Below, piece by piece: positions 35,377 through 43,236 of a stretch of 64,000 nucleotides of DNA (positions are counted from its first letter, which is position 1; every line of letters begins with the position of its first letter). The position numbers and the translations under genes were made by a program. Source of the stretch: Croceivirga sp. (GTDB taxonomy: Bacteria; Bacteroidota; Bacteroidia; Flavobacteriales; Flavobacteriaceae); contig JANQQQ010000004.1 of NCBI GenBank assembly GCA_028284935.1, positions 62,001-126,000 on the forward strand. The letters are read 5' to 3'. Below the pieces are notes generated by a model. The model did no database searches. It had not been told where the DNA came from and saw nothing but the letters and a program-made list of their open reading frames with translations.

Positions 35377-35737
35377 AAACTAGGCGCACATACATTCTAC
35401 CTTAGCTGTTTGACTAAGTGCAAGACTTATTGTGTTATAGCTATTTAAGTATTTATAGCAATAGAAATATAATTAAGAAGTAATATAAAATTTGTTGTCA
35501 AGTATAGTATACCACTCCAAAACTGTGGCGGATCGCACACAAAAACAATGTCTGTTTGCACGCCTAGTATTACCGAATATATTGATTTCTCGCTTTTTTA
35601 ATGAGTAAATCAAAGACAGATTGCATTTATTAATGAAAAACCCCTGTTTTGGTGGGGTAATTCTACATTTTAGAATAGAAAAATGCCCCGTCCCTGAAGT
35701 AATAAGTATGAATCTTTCAATTACGAAGTGCGTTAGA
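35377..35737 (-). ncRNA. Candidate retron msr-msd RNA region
   Basis: 361 bases with no gene directly upstream of the RT. Read on the RT strand it holds hairpins at 35660-35676 (ATTCTA/TAGAAT), 35640-35658 (ACCCC/GGGGT followed by T5), 35582-35613 (TTGATTT-A-CTC / GAG-AAATCAA), 35527-35564 (GGCG...CGCC with a long inner stem) and 35401-35418 (CTTAG/CTAAG). A 7-bp pairing ACTTATT/AATAAGT could join the ends as a1/a2. No conserved branching-G block was recognised, so boundaries and identity are inferred from position. Confidence 0.45.
35640..35658 (-). terminator. Possible terminator or msr hairpin
   Basis: ACCCC / GGGGT stem with a 9-base loop followed by TTTTT on the minus strand. It may end the SRAP/97-residue transcript or be part of the retron RNA. 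Confidence 0.4.
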
Positions 35738-36031
35738 CTAACGCATCTTTCGTCTTAACCACCTACCCCGGTCAAAATAGTACTCATATCCATTGCGCTC
35801 CAATCTTCCATACTTTTTGATAAGGCCTTTTAAAATCCTTTCAACTGCTTCTGGACGCTTCATTTCCCTCTTGATGTGGCCTTCATCGCAGAAAGTATAT
35901 TTTCCTTTATCAGCAACAACGTAGCTATCCCTGTGGCTCACCTTTAGAGTGCCATCGTGATAGGCGGCCTGACGAATCCAAAGATTGAGTAGGACATCGT
36001 GCAAATCGAATTCTTCAGGGAAATCTTCCAT
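35738..36031 (-). CDS. Hypothetical protein
   Basis: 97 residues, unrecognised. N-terminal helix HDVLLNLWIRQAAYHDG and a C-terminal basic, aromatic stretch (GYEYYFDRGRWLRRKMR), which could be a small nucleic-acid-binding or accessory protein. It starts 14 bases after the SRAP gene stop, so both are likely one transcript. The stop codon lies within a perfect palindrome GCGTTA-GTC-TAACGC. Confidence 0.6.
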   Translation of the reverse strand: MEDFPEEFDLHDVLLNLWIRQAAYHDGTLKVSHRDSYVVADKGKYTFCDEGHIKREMKRPEAVERILKGLIKKYGRLERNGYEYYFDRGRWLRRKMR

Positions 36032-36045
36032 GATAAATTGGAATT

Positions 36046-36807
36046 TTAGTATTCTGCTTTTACACCTTCGTACTCAAAAATCTCGTCGACTTCTTCAACA
36101 TTTCCCATCGCATTCTTACCTCTTAACCTTCCAACGGTATGGGCTTGTAATTCCGCTTCGGGAAATGGCTTTATAAGGCCTTCAACAGCCTGTTTGATAA
36201 GTTCATCATCATAACCAGCTAGCCACTTGTCTTCGAGCTCCTCAGGAAGGATAACGGGCATCCTTGGCCCTTTGGCCCGTGGATTATTGTGTATTATTTC
36301 CATCATAGGGTTAGCCTCTGTGGTAACTATGGCAAAAGTGTTTTGAACCTCCCCAGTTGCCTTATCAGTCCATTCGTTCCAAAGACCAGCCAGGGAAAGT
36401 GGTTCCCCATCTTTTCTTGAAATGAAATAAGGGAAGGTCTCTTTGTTTTGATGATGATGCTCATAAAATCCATCAACCTGAATTATACATCTTTTCTTCT
36501 TTGCCGAGTTTTTGAAAGAAGCCTTTTCAAAAATAGTCTCGCCCCTAGCATTGAGGGTCTTATTCCAAATGTCTTCTTTGGATTTGGCCCATACTGGAAC
36601 CAAACCCCACTGAGATATTACCGGAACATCCGGGCTTTCATTTGTGTAAATCAAAAGCTTTGGGTGTTGAAATCCTGATGCATGGAATAAAGGCAAATCG
36701 GTATGCCTTTCCAGCTGCAATTTGATTTCGTAAACGGCATGTTCGTCACCCCTTCTCATCGCCCTTCTTAACTGTCCTTCAAGTTGGGCCTTTATATCGT
36801 AACACAT
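36046..36807 (-). CDS. SOS response-associated peptidase (SRAP / HMCES / YedK family)
   Basis: 253 residues. The active Cys is residue 2 (MCYDIKAQ), exposed after Met removal. Other family residues are ISQWGLVPVWAK, TLNARGETI, RCIIQVDGFYEH with the catalytic Glu, and the His of RMPVILP-type end (HNNPRAKGPRMPVIL). SRAP proteins form a covalent thiazolidine link to abasic sites in single-stranded DNA and shield them. On a mobile element it may protect single-stranded DNA intermediates, possibly including msDNA; that link is inference. Confidence 0.93.
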   Translation of the reverse strand: MCYDIKAQLEGQLRRAMRRGDEHAVYEIKLQLERHTDLPLFHASGFQHPKLLIYTNESPDVPVISQWGLVPVWAKSKEDIWNKTLNARGETIFEKASFKNSAKKKRCIIQVDGFYEHHHQNKETFPYFISRKDGEPLSLAGLWNEWTDKATGEVQNTFAIVTTEANPMMEIIHNNPRAKGPRMPVILPEELEDKWLAGYDDELIKQAVEGLIKPFPEAELQAHTVGRLRGKNAMGNVEEVDEIFEYEGVKAEY

Positions 36808-36907
36808 ACTCTAGAAAAATTAGGACGTATAAGTTAATCGATATCCTTCTCCTGACCTAATCCAAAAATGGTAAAAGTTTCCAAAGGGAACCATCGTGAC
36901 AAATACA

Positions 36908-36936
36908 AAAACCCCCACCAATACTGATGGGGGCTT
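36908..36936 (-). terminator. Intrinsic terminator
   Basis: On the minus strand CCCCCATCA pairs with TTGGTGGGGG-type bases (one wobble), followed by TTTTTG. It lies 29 bases after the stop of the 201-residue gene and would end the 38557-36965 transcript. Confidence 0.8.
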
Positions 36937-36964
36937 CCAGCCAAAAAACAAGTCAAAATCTAAA

Positions 36965-37570
36965 TCAGGCCGTAATCTGTCCTATCTTTCTTACCGCTGG
37001 TTCAAATACCTGTTTTGTTCGAGATGCAGAAGATAGTTTTATAAGTTTTGGAAGTGCGTTGACCAGACGTGTTCTGTCAGCAGTGCTGATGGTACCATCC
37101 TTGAATGCATCATTAAGGGTATCGCACATTTCTTTGGCCGTTTTAAGGGCTTTTGACTGCATTTTGTTCCTCACATAGTGGTGATGGCTATTTTTCACCT
37201 TTTGCACCGTCTCAGGGCTTACCTGGACACCTTCATTGGTGACAGAGAAACCTACTGCGGCATGCCTGGCCGGCACATGAAGAAAAGCAATTTTTGCGGC
37301 ACCACCATTAAGACCTTGGCTATCCAAAACCCATTCAACTGTTGCCTTGGGAAATCCGTAGGCGTCTTTAATAAACCCTTCTAAGGCGCTCCAACCCTTT
37401 TCGAGCAATATTTCCTTTTGTTCTTTAGATAATGGCTCAGGCATTAATTTTTGGGCTTCATCCAAGGCGGATCCCGCTTCGTTGGCCCAGGCTTTATAAC
37501 TTGATATTGTTTTTTCAATTCCTTCGTGGTTTACCCACAATAGTTCCCTTTTTTCTGCAATTGCATTCAT
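36965..37570 (-). CDS. Hypothetical protein
   Basis: 201 residues, not recognised. Mixed helical, no signal or membrane segment. A short conserved-looking block ATVEWVLDSQGLNGGAAKIA lies mid-protein; the C-terminal part is basic. It is last in a run of small unknown genes that may be phage-derived. Two bases separate it from the next gene upstream. Confidence 0.6.
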   Translation of the reverse strand: MNAIAEKRELLWVNHEGIEKTISSYKAWANEAGSALDEAQKLMPEPLSKEQKEILLEKGWSALEGFIKDAYGFPKATVEWVLDSQGLNGGAAKIAFLHVPARHAAVGFSVTNEGVQVSPETVQKVKNSHHHYVRNKMQSKALKTAKEMCDTLNDAFKDGTISTADRTRLVNALPKLIKLSSASRTKQVFEPAVRKIGQITA

Positions 37571-37572
37571 GT

Positions 37573-37857
37573 TTATTTTCTTTTTTTGTTCATAAATCGT
37601 TTGACCTTAGCCAGGACTTCATCGGTGGCTTCGATTACCTCAACTACCTTTCCTTCTTCAGCGATAATAGTTTCACCACCTGGCATTAAGAAGGTACCCG
37701 TTGCGAATTGGCCGTCCAAATAGACAGTATCGCCTTCTTGTGGGTCTTCACCGGCTAATACGTCTGGAAAAACCAACTCTTGTCCCAGGATATCCTGAAA
37801 CGTCTCATTTTTGGGTTTCCACAACCGCCTACTGGCATGCTCTTTAGTTGCTTTCAT
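37573..37857 (-). CDS. Hypothetical protein, phage-like
   Basis: 94 residues. The central part (YLDGQFATGTFLMPGGETII, then EEGKVVEV) resembles the glycine-rich beta segment often found at the C-terminus of phage head-associated proteins. This is a weak resemblance from memory. Lysine-rich C-terminus (KRFMNKKRK). Operon with both neighbours (2 and 9 bases). Confidence 0.55.
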   Translation of the reverse strand: MKATKEHASRRLWKPKNETFQDILGQELVFPDVLAGEDPQEGDTVYLDGQFATGTFLMPGGETIIAEEGKVVEVIEATDEVLAKVKRFMNKKRK

Positions 37858-37866
37858 TGTTTTGAA

Positions 37867-38166
37867 TTAAAAATTAATAATTAGCCTTTCCTTGATGCAC
37901 ATTGCCACTTCATCAACCAGAAGAAGCCAATTTTCATGTACTATGATTAAGGCCAGGTCACAAAATTCACCAGGGCCAGAATCGCGCATCCAATCAATTT
38001 GTTTGAAATAGTCGATAATTTCTATTTCTGGATTGGCCTTGCACTTGTAAAGGATATCGTCATGATGTACCGGCTCCAATGGTTTAATTAATAGGGCCGT
38101 TGCCGTAAAAGAATATGCTTTGAATTCAGATTTTAAGATTTTAAATATCATTTTAATCGGTTTCAT
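37867..38166 (-). CDS. Hypothetical protein
   Basis: 99 residues, not recognised. Starts inside the end of the preceding 134-residue gene (14-base overlap), so translation is probably coupled. Composition is acidic-neutral with hydrophobic strands (LALIIVHENWLLLVDEVA), suggesting a small globular protein. Confidence 0.55.
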   Translation of the reverse strand: MKPIKMIFKILKSEFKAYSFTATALLIKPLEPVHHDDILYKCKANPEIEIIDYFKQIDWMRDSGPGEFCDLALIIVHENWLLLVDEVAMCIKERLIINF

Positions 38167-38557
38167 TTAGGCCCAGGTGATCAGTTGCATCAACGAAAAT
38201 GGTTGGTACATTCTCATATTCCATGAATTCAATGGGTTGCTTGGGCTTCCCCTCCAAGTGTGTTATTATCATGTCAATCGCTTTCAATGCATTGGATGAT
38301 TTCCCGTGTGCAATTTGAACCAGTCGCGCCATTAAAGCTTCTCTTTCTGGTAGTTGGACAATTACGCTACCGTCCGGTTGGATGCTAAGTACATTTTTGG
38401 CGGCTATCTGAAGTTTGCCATCATTATCGAGCAATCTTTCCAGGTCTTTTCGCAAACTCGGTTTGCGCCCTCCTTTCCTTGGATCGTTGTTCGGAAATCT
38501 GGTTTCCTTTCCCTGCTCTATCAAATTCCTATTGTTCATCGTTCTTGCCGTTTGCAC
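38153..38557 (-). CDS. Hypothetical protein with terminase-small/DUF5681-like N-terminus
   Basis: 134 residues; ATG 38539 (MNNRNLIEQGKE) is an equally good start. The segment FPNNDPRKGGRKPSLRKDLE resembles the glycine/lysine-rich start of DUF5681 and some phage terminase small-subunit proteins. The rest (EALMARLVQIAHGKSSNALKA as a helix) fits a helix bundle that handles repeated units. Function uncertain. First gene of the four-gene run ending at 36965. Confidence 0.55.
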   Translation of the reverse strand: MQTARTMNNRNLIEQGKETRFPNNDPRKGGRKPSLRKDLERLLDNDGKLQIAAKNVLSIQPDGSVIVQLPEREALMARLVQIAHGKSSNALKAIDMIITHLEGKPKQPIEFMEYENVPTIFVDATDHLGLNETD

Positions 38558-38573
38558 GCCGTTTGTTTACTTT

Positions 38574-38963
38574 TTACTGATATAAGTCCTCAGTGTCTAT
38601 TCGATTCCATACATGGGATAATTCCAGTTCCAGCATGCGCTTCTTCTCGTTAGCACTCTCCAATTCTTTTTTCAGCGAATGGATAGCCATCCGTTGCAAC
38701 ATAATCGCATTGTCGCTCCTTAATCGAAGGCCTATAGCAATAACTTCATCAATTGTGTAAACTTCAGTAGTGTACTTCTTGCCATCCGTAGCAGTTGGGC
38801 GAAATTCCGTTCCACTGACTAGCCCATCTTTCTTCAAATCCCTGATATTGTCGGCCAATGTCGATTTTGGAACTTGGTAGAAATCCAGAATCTGTTTTCT
38901 GGTAGCATATCGTACATTTTCATGGACGATTCCAAAGTTTTCAATGTTGATTAGCTTGTTCAT
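38574..38963 (-). CDS. RhuM-like DNA-binding protein
   Basis: 129 residues. The N-terminus (YATRKQILDFYQVPKSTLAD) is a helix-turn-helix. The following TEVYTIDEVIAIGLRLRSDN and AIHSLKKELESANE match the RhuM-type pattern (normally YNLDVIIAVGYRVNS ... WATKVLKE). RhuM-type proteins are common on pathogenicity islands and next to restriction genes. Here it may be an element regulator. 16 bases before the 134-residue gene. Confidence 0.65.
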   Translation of the reverse strand: MNKLINIENFGIVHENVRYATRKQILDFYQVPKSTLADNIRDLKKDGLVSGTEFRPTATDGKKYTTEVYTIDEVIAIGLRLRSDNAIMLQRMAIHSLKKELESANEKKRMLELELSHVWNRIDTEDLYQ

Positions 38964-39329
38964 TAACTCTTTTATTTAAGTTCCCTTCTCATTTGGATTC
39001 ACCAAGGTTATTAGTTTTGGTATTTATTAAATGGGCCAAATCCTTTAAGAGACATCTAGTCAATTCTAAAGCAAAAGGTGAAAAAGCGCTTCTTCAACTC
39101 TCTTTTTCCAGCTATCCCTAAAAGTCCGTGGACTAAACACCAAATTGGGTCCGGGTTGCAACCTCGACAGCATTGCCCGTTTCGCCTTCATTTACTTCTT
39201 ACACCGTACTTTCTGTTTTCGGGTGTCATGTCGTTTGAGTTTTTTATTTTTACATGGCGAACGGGTCGAACCGTCAGAAAACACCCGTCACCAACAAAGT
39301 TTTAGTCCCTCTGCTCAGGGGCTTTTTCT
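38964..39329. other. Non-coding gap on the element, hairpin-rich
   Basis: 366 bases without a convincing gene. Plus-strand features are CGGGTGT (39220-39226) pairing with ACACCCG (39281-39287) and a terminator-like hairpin at 39304-39327. Together these could be a short plus-strand RNA, opposite in direction to all genes of the element. Frames of 74-77 codons here have unlikely composition. Confidence 0.35.
39304..39327 (+). terminator. Plus-strand terminator-like hairpin
   Basis: AGTCCCT pairs with AGGGGCT (one G-T pair), loop of 5-6, then TTTTTCTTT. No plus-strand gene precedes it. Confidence 0.55.
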
Positions 39330-39656
39330 TTATTTATTCAAGGTGTTATCTAAATCTTCAGATAACTGAATATTCGATTTTATTCTTCCCGACTTTACCC
39401 ATTCAAGTAATTCAGACTTTAAGAAATACAGCTTGCCGCCTTTTTTGTAGTGTGGAAGATTCCCGGATTGCACCCCTTTGTACATGAATGCATCGGAGAC
39501 CCCCAAGAATTTCGCGCCATCCTTCAAATTGATGGGCGGTTCTATTGGTTTATAGTTGGGTGAAGAAAGTTTGGAAATTCGTTCTTCTAGGATACCGAAT
39601 CTGCCAATCAAAGTTTGAAGCATCTTCGGTGTGTGTTCTAATGTTGGAGTTTCCAT
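39330..39656 (-). CDS. Excisionase-like helix-turn-helix protein
   Basis: 108 residues with a MerR-like/HTH_17 DNA-binding domain at the C-terminal half: INLKDGAKFLGVSDAFMYKG, GNLPHYKKGGKLYFLKSELLEW split here at the wing. The N-terminal 40 residues form a helix. Proteins of this type next to tyrosine integrases in Bacteroidota act as excisionases or direction factors. Confidence 0.85.
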   Translation of the reverse strand: METPTLEHTPKMLQTLIGRFGILEERISKLSSPNYKPIEPPINLKDGAKFLGVSDAFMYKGVQSGNLPHYKKGGKLYFLKSELLEWVKSGRIKSNIQLSEDLDNTLNK

Positions 39657-39733
39657 ATTTGCTATCGATTAATATTCGATGACAAATATTCATAGATGGT
39701 AATTCCGAAACTGGTTTAAACTGGTTTCGAAAT

Positions 39734-40522
39734 TTAGTAAACGTTGATATATCCGTTTATTATGTTAATTGAATTGTCAATATCATGGGTATTTAAGTTG
39801 TTCTTTTCCAATAAGACTTTTGCGGCTTGATACTTTCTACGTTTTGCCTTGTTTGCTCTTAATGAATCTTCGTCTTGCGGGTTTTTGAAATCAGAATTTT
39901 CTTTGAAGGCTTCGGCTAATTGACCTGCATTTTGGTTCTTAAAACCTTCCAGCTTTTCTTTGGCATTTAGAATGTTGACTGAATCTCCTCTGAATCTTAG
40001 ATATATGGCAATTACAGAGTAAGATGAAGAATCTAAATCGCTATGATTACCATCGCTATCATTTAAGCTCATTACTTTATCGTTTTTATCCGAAAATAAT
40101 GAGAGCTGGCGTTTACATTGCTGAATAATACCATTGTAGTAGCCTTTATCAATTAGTCTTTGACCATTTAGAATCAAGTAGTAATCTGAATTTGCATCTT
40201 GAGCCTTTTGCTGAAGTTTTTCGATTTGAGGACTCCTTTCATAAGGATCTTTTGGAAGTAAAGGGTCAATTTTTTTTAAAGCTGTTGCATAGCCTTCACA
40301 AATCCCATATCTATGTCCTTCCAAAAATTTATCGTAAAAAAATATTCGCCTATCACTATCCCAATAATTAAGTTTTTCAGAAATAACGAATTGGGTGAAT
40401 AGATCATAAACTCTGATTTTACATCCTTTATAATCAACTTGCAAAAAATCATTATCTACACGATGTTTTTTCCAAGATTCGAAATCCTTTTTAAAGTCTT
40501 TTTCAAATCCTATTTCCATCAA
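39734..40522 (-). CDS. Hypothetical protein coupled to integrase
   Basis: 262 residues (ATG 40522 or 40519), not recognised. Charged and probably helical, with an N-terminal EKDFKKDFESWKKHR and a Ser/Asp-rich middle. The start overlaps the integrase stop by four bases (ATGA), so it is made with the integrase. This coupling suggests a role in recombination or element control, but nothing in the sequence names it. Confidence 0.65.
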   Translation of the reverse strand: MMEIGFEKDFKKDFESWKKHRVDNDFLQVDYKGCKIRVYDLFTQFVISEKLNYWDSDRRIFFYDKFLEGHRYGICEGYATALKKIDPLLPKDPYERSPQIEKLQQKAQDANSDYYLILNGQRLIDKGYYNGIIQQCKRQLSLFSDKNDKVMSLNDSDGNHSDLDSSSYSVIAIYLRFRGDSVNILNAKEKLEGFKNQNAGQLAEAFKENSDFKNPQDEDSLRANKAKRRKYQAAKVLLEKNNLNTHDIDNSINIINGYINVY

Positions 40523-41769
40523 TCAAAGTTTAGGAGTTTGTCCATTAGTTCCTTCTTGGTTTCATCTTCAAAGCCATCTAGATAGCTTTGTGTGACGGAA
40601 ATATCAGAGTGATTTAAAGCTTCACTCACAAACTCAATACTAGCCCCGTTGTTGACCATATTTGTCGCAAATGAATGTCTGGCCCAATAAGTGCTAAAAC
40701 CTTCAGGAAAACCGAGCTTTTTGGCAATACGCTTAAGCTGTTGGTTAGTGGCTCTAATGAAGTTGTTCACTTTGCGGAAGATGGCTTCTGGTGAATCATT
40801 ATCAGCCAATACCGGGAATACATATCCCCCAGGTCTGAAGTTGGTTCCATGCTGCTCTAAAATCCTTTGCGATTCCCTGTTTAATGGAACTTCAATCTGT
40901 CTGATATTTGTCCGCCTTTTAACCTTCGTTTTTGCACGGTAATAAACAATCTTACCATTCTGGATATTCTCAAACTTTAGCATCGCAATATCTTTAAAGT
41001 TCATCCCCTGGCTTACATAACTGAAAAACCAATAGTCCCTGGCTTTTTCTTCCAAGGGAGTTAGGATAGCACTATAGAATTCCTTTACCTGGTTCCCTGT
41101 CAACGTCTTCTTCACCTTCTTTTCCTCTGGAATCTCAAACTTGCCTTTTCCAAATGGATAATGCCGGGAATCGAGGTCTTTCTCCCTGATAGCATTATTG
41201 AAGATTACCCGTAAAGTCCTGGTGTAAATGGCAACGGTGGTAATACTTCTACCCATTTCATCAATCATGCAAGATTCATAATTGGTTAACCAAGTTGGTG
41301 TGATTTGATGGAATGATAATGAATCTCCTGACCCGCTATTTTTTTCTTTGTCATACTTCAAAATGGAAATCATAGCGGAGTTGTAACTGGATGCAGCTCC
41401 TATCCTACCCTTTGCCTTAAAATCATTGATTGCTTTCTTGAAATGATAGACAATGTCGGTTTTATCGGATGCTTTTCGTAAAAGCTTTGTCTTAAACTTT
41501 TCAAAGTCGAAATAATCCAAAGAGTCGGCCGCCATTTCCGCCCTTCTATAAAGCTCATTTAGGATTGTATAACTTGATTTATACTCGCCTCTTACTTTGT
41601 CGGGAGAAACCCCCCAAGCGTTGTCGAATTGGCTTTCAGTCATAGCAAGGTTAGTGCCTATCCTTTTAGCCTTTTTTAGAAGATTTGAATATATCCTAAC
41701 CTTGATTGGGTATTTATGGTTGTTAAGTTGTCTACGCTTATCCAGGACAATTGATATCTTATAATCCAT
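40519..41769 (-). CDS. Tyrosine site-specific integrase
   Basis: 416 residues. N-terminal arm-binding domain (1-100), SAM-like core-binding domain (about 110-215), catalytic domain (about 230-410). The catalytic domain keeps Arg in YWARHSFATNM, His in LNHSDISVTQSYLDGF and the nucleophile Tyr of that segment. The first catalytic Arg seems replaced (SYVSQGMNFKDIAMLK), as in IntDOT-type enzymes of Bacteroidota. It integrates and excises the element at tRNA-Arg. Located 148 bases from the distal attachment copy. Confidence 0.95.
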   Translation of the reverse strand: MDYKISIVLDKRRQLNNHKYPIKVRIYSNLLKKAKRIGTNLAMTESQFDNAWGVSPDKVRGEYKSSYTILNELYRRAEMAADSLDYFDFEKFKTKLLRKASDKTDIVYHFKKAINDFKAKGRIGAASSYNSAMISILKYDKEKNSGSGDSLSFHQITPTWLTNYESCMIDEMGRSITTVAIYTRTLRVIFNNAIREKDLDSRHYPFGKGKFEIPEEKKVKKTLTGNQVKEFYSAILTPLEEKARDYWFFSYVSQGMNFKDIAMLKFENIQNGKIVYYRAKTKVKRRTNIRQIEVPLNRESQRILEQHGTNFRPGGYVFPVLADNDSPEAIFRKVNNFIRATNQQLKRIAKKLGFPEGFSTYWARHSFATNMVNNGASIEFVSEALNHSDISVTQSYLDGFEDETKKELMDKLLNFD

Positions 41770-41917
41770 CGTGATTTAACATTTGCCCACAATTTACCCA
41801 GATTTGCCCACAAAATATATAAATAGATACCAAAAGATATTAACGCAAAATCTTTTGACATAGCGGATTTTCAAAGATTTATCAAAAAAGAATCAATAAA
41901 AGAATAGTGTTATATTT

Positions 41918-41963
41918 TGATTACGGCTCAGAAGGTTGCAGGTTTGAATCCTGCCGAGGTCAC
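41918..41963 (+). repeat. Attachment-site copy (distal)
   Basis: Perfect 46-bp copy of 33502-33547. It includes the anticodon loop and T arm of tRNA-Arg but no 5' half, so it is not a functional tRNA. Confidence 0.92.
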
Positions 41964-41972
41964 TTAAAGCAG

Positions 41973-42001
41973 AAAATCCATCACTGTAGTGATGGATTTT
42001 T
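41973..42001 (+). terminator. Intrinsic terminator after the distal attachment copy
   Basis: AAATCCATCAC-TGTA-GTGATGGATTT with a T tract. Its place 10 bases after the tRNA tail suggests it ended tRNA-Arg before the element inserted, or belongs to another element. Confidence 0.85.
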
Positions 42002-42118
42002 GTTTTTATGGAAAACTTGAATCTAAGATTCTAAAGTTCGGAGCAAAACTAAAATCAATTGCACGGCAATTGGATTTTCTATTTTCAGGCGAGAACACAA
42101 AGGAAGTGCGATGGCAAA

Positions 42119-42139
42119 TCCTGCCGAGGTCACTGAAGG
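42119..42139 (+). repeat. Third, partial copy of the tRNA tail
   Basis: The 16 bases TCCTGCCGAGGTCACT-type tail of tRNA-Arg recur here, 156 bases after the distal 46-bp copy. The 21-base block has a near-identical partner (one mismatch) at 62566-62586. Confidence 0.7.
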
Positions 42140-42176
42140 GGATTTTTCATAAACCGTATGGAAATTCCCCTTTTTT
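42136..42176 (+). terminator. Intrinsic terminator after the third tail copy
   Basis: AAGGGGA-T-TTTTCAT pairs with ATGGAAA-T-TCCCCTT (15 pairs, one mismatch, one wobble), loop AAACCGT, then TTTTTT. Another case of a tail copy followed at once by its own terminator. Confidence 0.85.
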
Positions 42177-42466
42177 ATACCTTACAAATTACTTGAAAAT
42201 GAGGAGACTGCAGCAAAAATTTCATTAACCCGAAAAGTTTGAACCAGCTTGTTTTTGAAGTCATACCGAATACCTTAGGGGAACACCATATATTGAATGG
42301 TCCGTTTTCTTTCCAAATCCTCTAACTTCAACATTTACGTTAAGTTACAGGCGTAATCCAATGCTAATTTTACCGACTTTTTATGGTTTGAACTATTTAT
42401 TCCTTCATTGCCCAATCTTACCTCCAATTCCCTTTGTTTGGTCTTAAGTTCGGGCATAAAAAGGTC

Positions 42467-42907
42467 TTACTGTGACCTTGTAATTTCGTTTAGGACGACA
42501 TACTTACTTTCCAACGTATTTATCTGTTCTTTGAGCTTATTAAGTTCGCTGCTCAACCGCTTTTGGTCCTGGAGTGCCTCTTGGTTCTTATCGATTAAGG
42601 TATCATGGATTATCTCGGTCAAGGGTTCGATATACTTTTTATTCGCTAAAGTATAGTTGTCCAATAAGTCCAGAAACTCTTCATGGAGCTTTTTCGCGCT
42701 CCTGTCCTCCTTACTTCCCTTACGCCTGTTCCTGTAACAATACAAGCCCTTTTTCCTCACGATAAATCCAGTATAAGGTGTTCCGCAGACCGAAGATTTG
42801 ACAAACGTTTTCAACGGTAGGTTTTCATCATCGAACGAATACTTTCTGGGCAATTCACCCACTTGAAGTAAATTATGGATTTTAAGAAAGACTTTTTTTG
42901 TTGGTTA
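42467..42907 (-). pseudogene. Large serine recombinase, C-terminal remnant
   Basis: About 146 codons are open from after a TAA at about 42908. The fragment reads VFLKIHNLLQVGELPRKYSF, then ENLPLKTFVKSSVCGTPYTG with the recombinase zinc-ribbon pattern, YCYRNRRKGSKEDRSA, and a long C-terminal coiled coil (LIDKNQEALQDQKRLSSELN). The catalytic resolvase domain and most of the recombinase domain are missing, and one of the ribbon cysteines is replaced. It marks a past integration event. Confidence 0.75.
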
Positions 42908-43236
42908 AATCCCCTATGGAATTGTTATTTTATCACCTATTTATAAGTGTTGGTTAACAACTTTATCATTTTATCATATGGCAATAGCTTTTTGTAGACA
43001 ATATGGGGTTTCTAAAAAAAAAATGACTCAAGTGCTGTCCCATGCACAAATCACTATTTCATACAAAAGGCGTGATGATTGCTGCTGAACTTAAGAGAGA
43101 CTAACTACAAACTTCTATAGGATATATACCGACAAGTATTTGTCTAAATTCAAAGATGTGTCTAGATATGGAGCTGTTTTCAAGTATTGTGAAAGGCAAG
43201 GTCATCATCTCCAACAAAGAAGGATAAAGTCAATTA
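42908..43236. other. Gap without recognisable gene
   Basis: 329 bases upstream of the recombinase fragment. Short frames only; no trace of the missing catalytic domain could be read. AT-rich. Confidence 0.35.

Larger units (their letters stand above)
33502..41963. mobile_element. Integrative element in tRNA-Arg
   Basis: About 8.4 kb bounded by two perfect 46-bp direct repeats of the tRNA-Arg 3' half (33502-33547 and 41918-41963). The tyrosine integrase (40519-41769) sits next to the distal copy, with an excisionase-like HTH gene nearby. All ten or so genes run on the minus strand, away from the integrase end. Contents: retron RT-TOPRIM, SRAP protein, RhuM-like protein and unknown genes. No conjugation or full set of phage structural genes is seen, so it is a small island or satellite that needs help to move. 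Confidence 0.9.

Noticed and set aside
39078..39487. Overlapping plus-strand frames of 74-77 codons on the element
   Set aside because: They overlap each other and the HTH gene on the other strand, with phenylalanine/serine-rich shadow-like products.
41918..41963. Second tRNA-Arg gene
   Set aside because: Only the 3' half is present; the 5' acceptor strand and D arm are missing, so it is an attachment-site copy.
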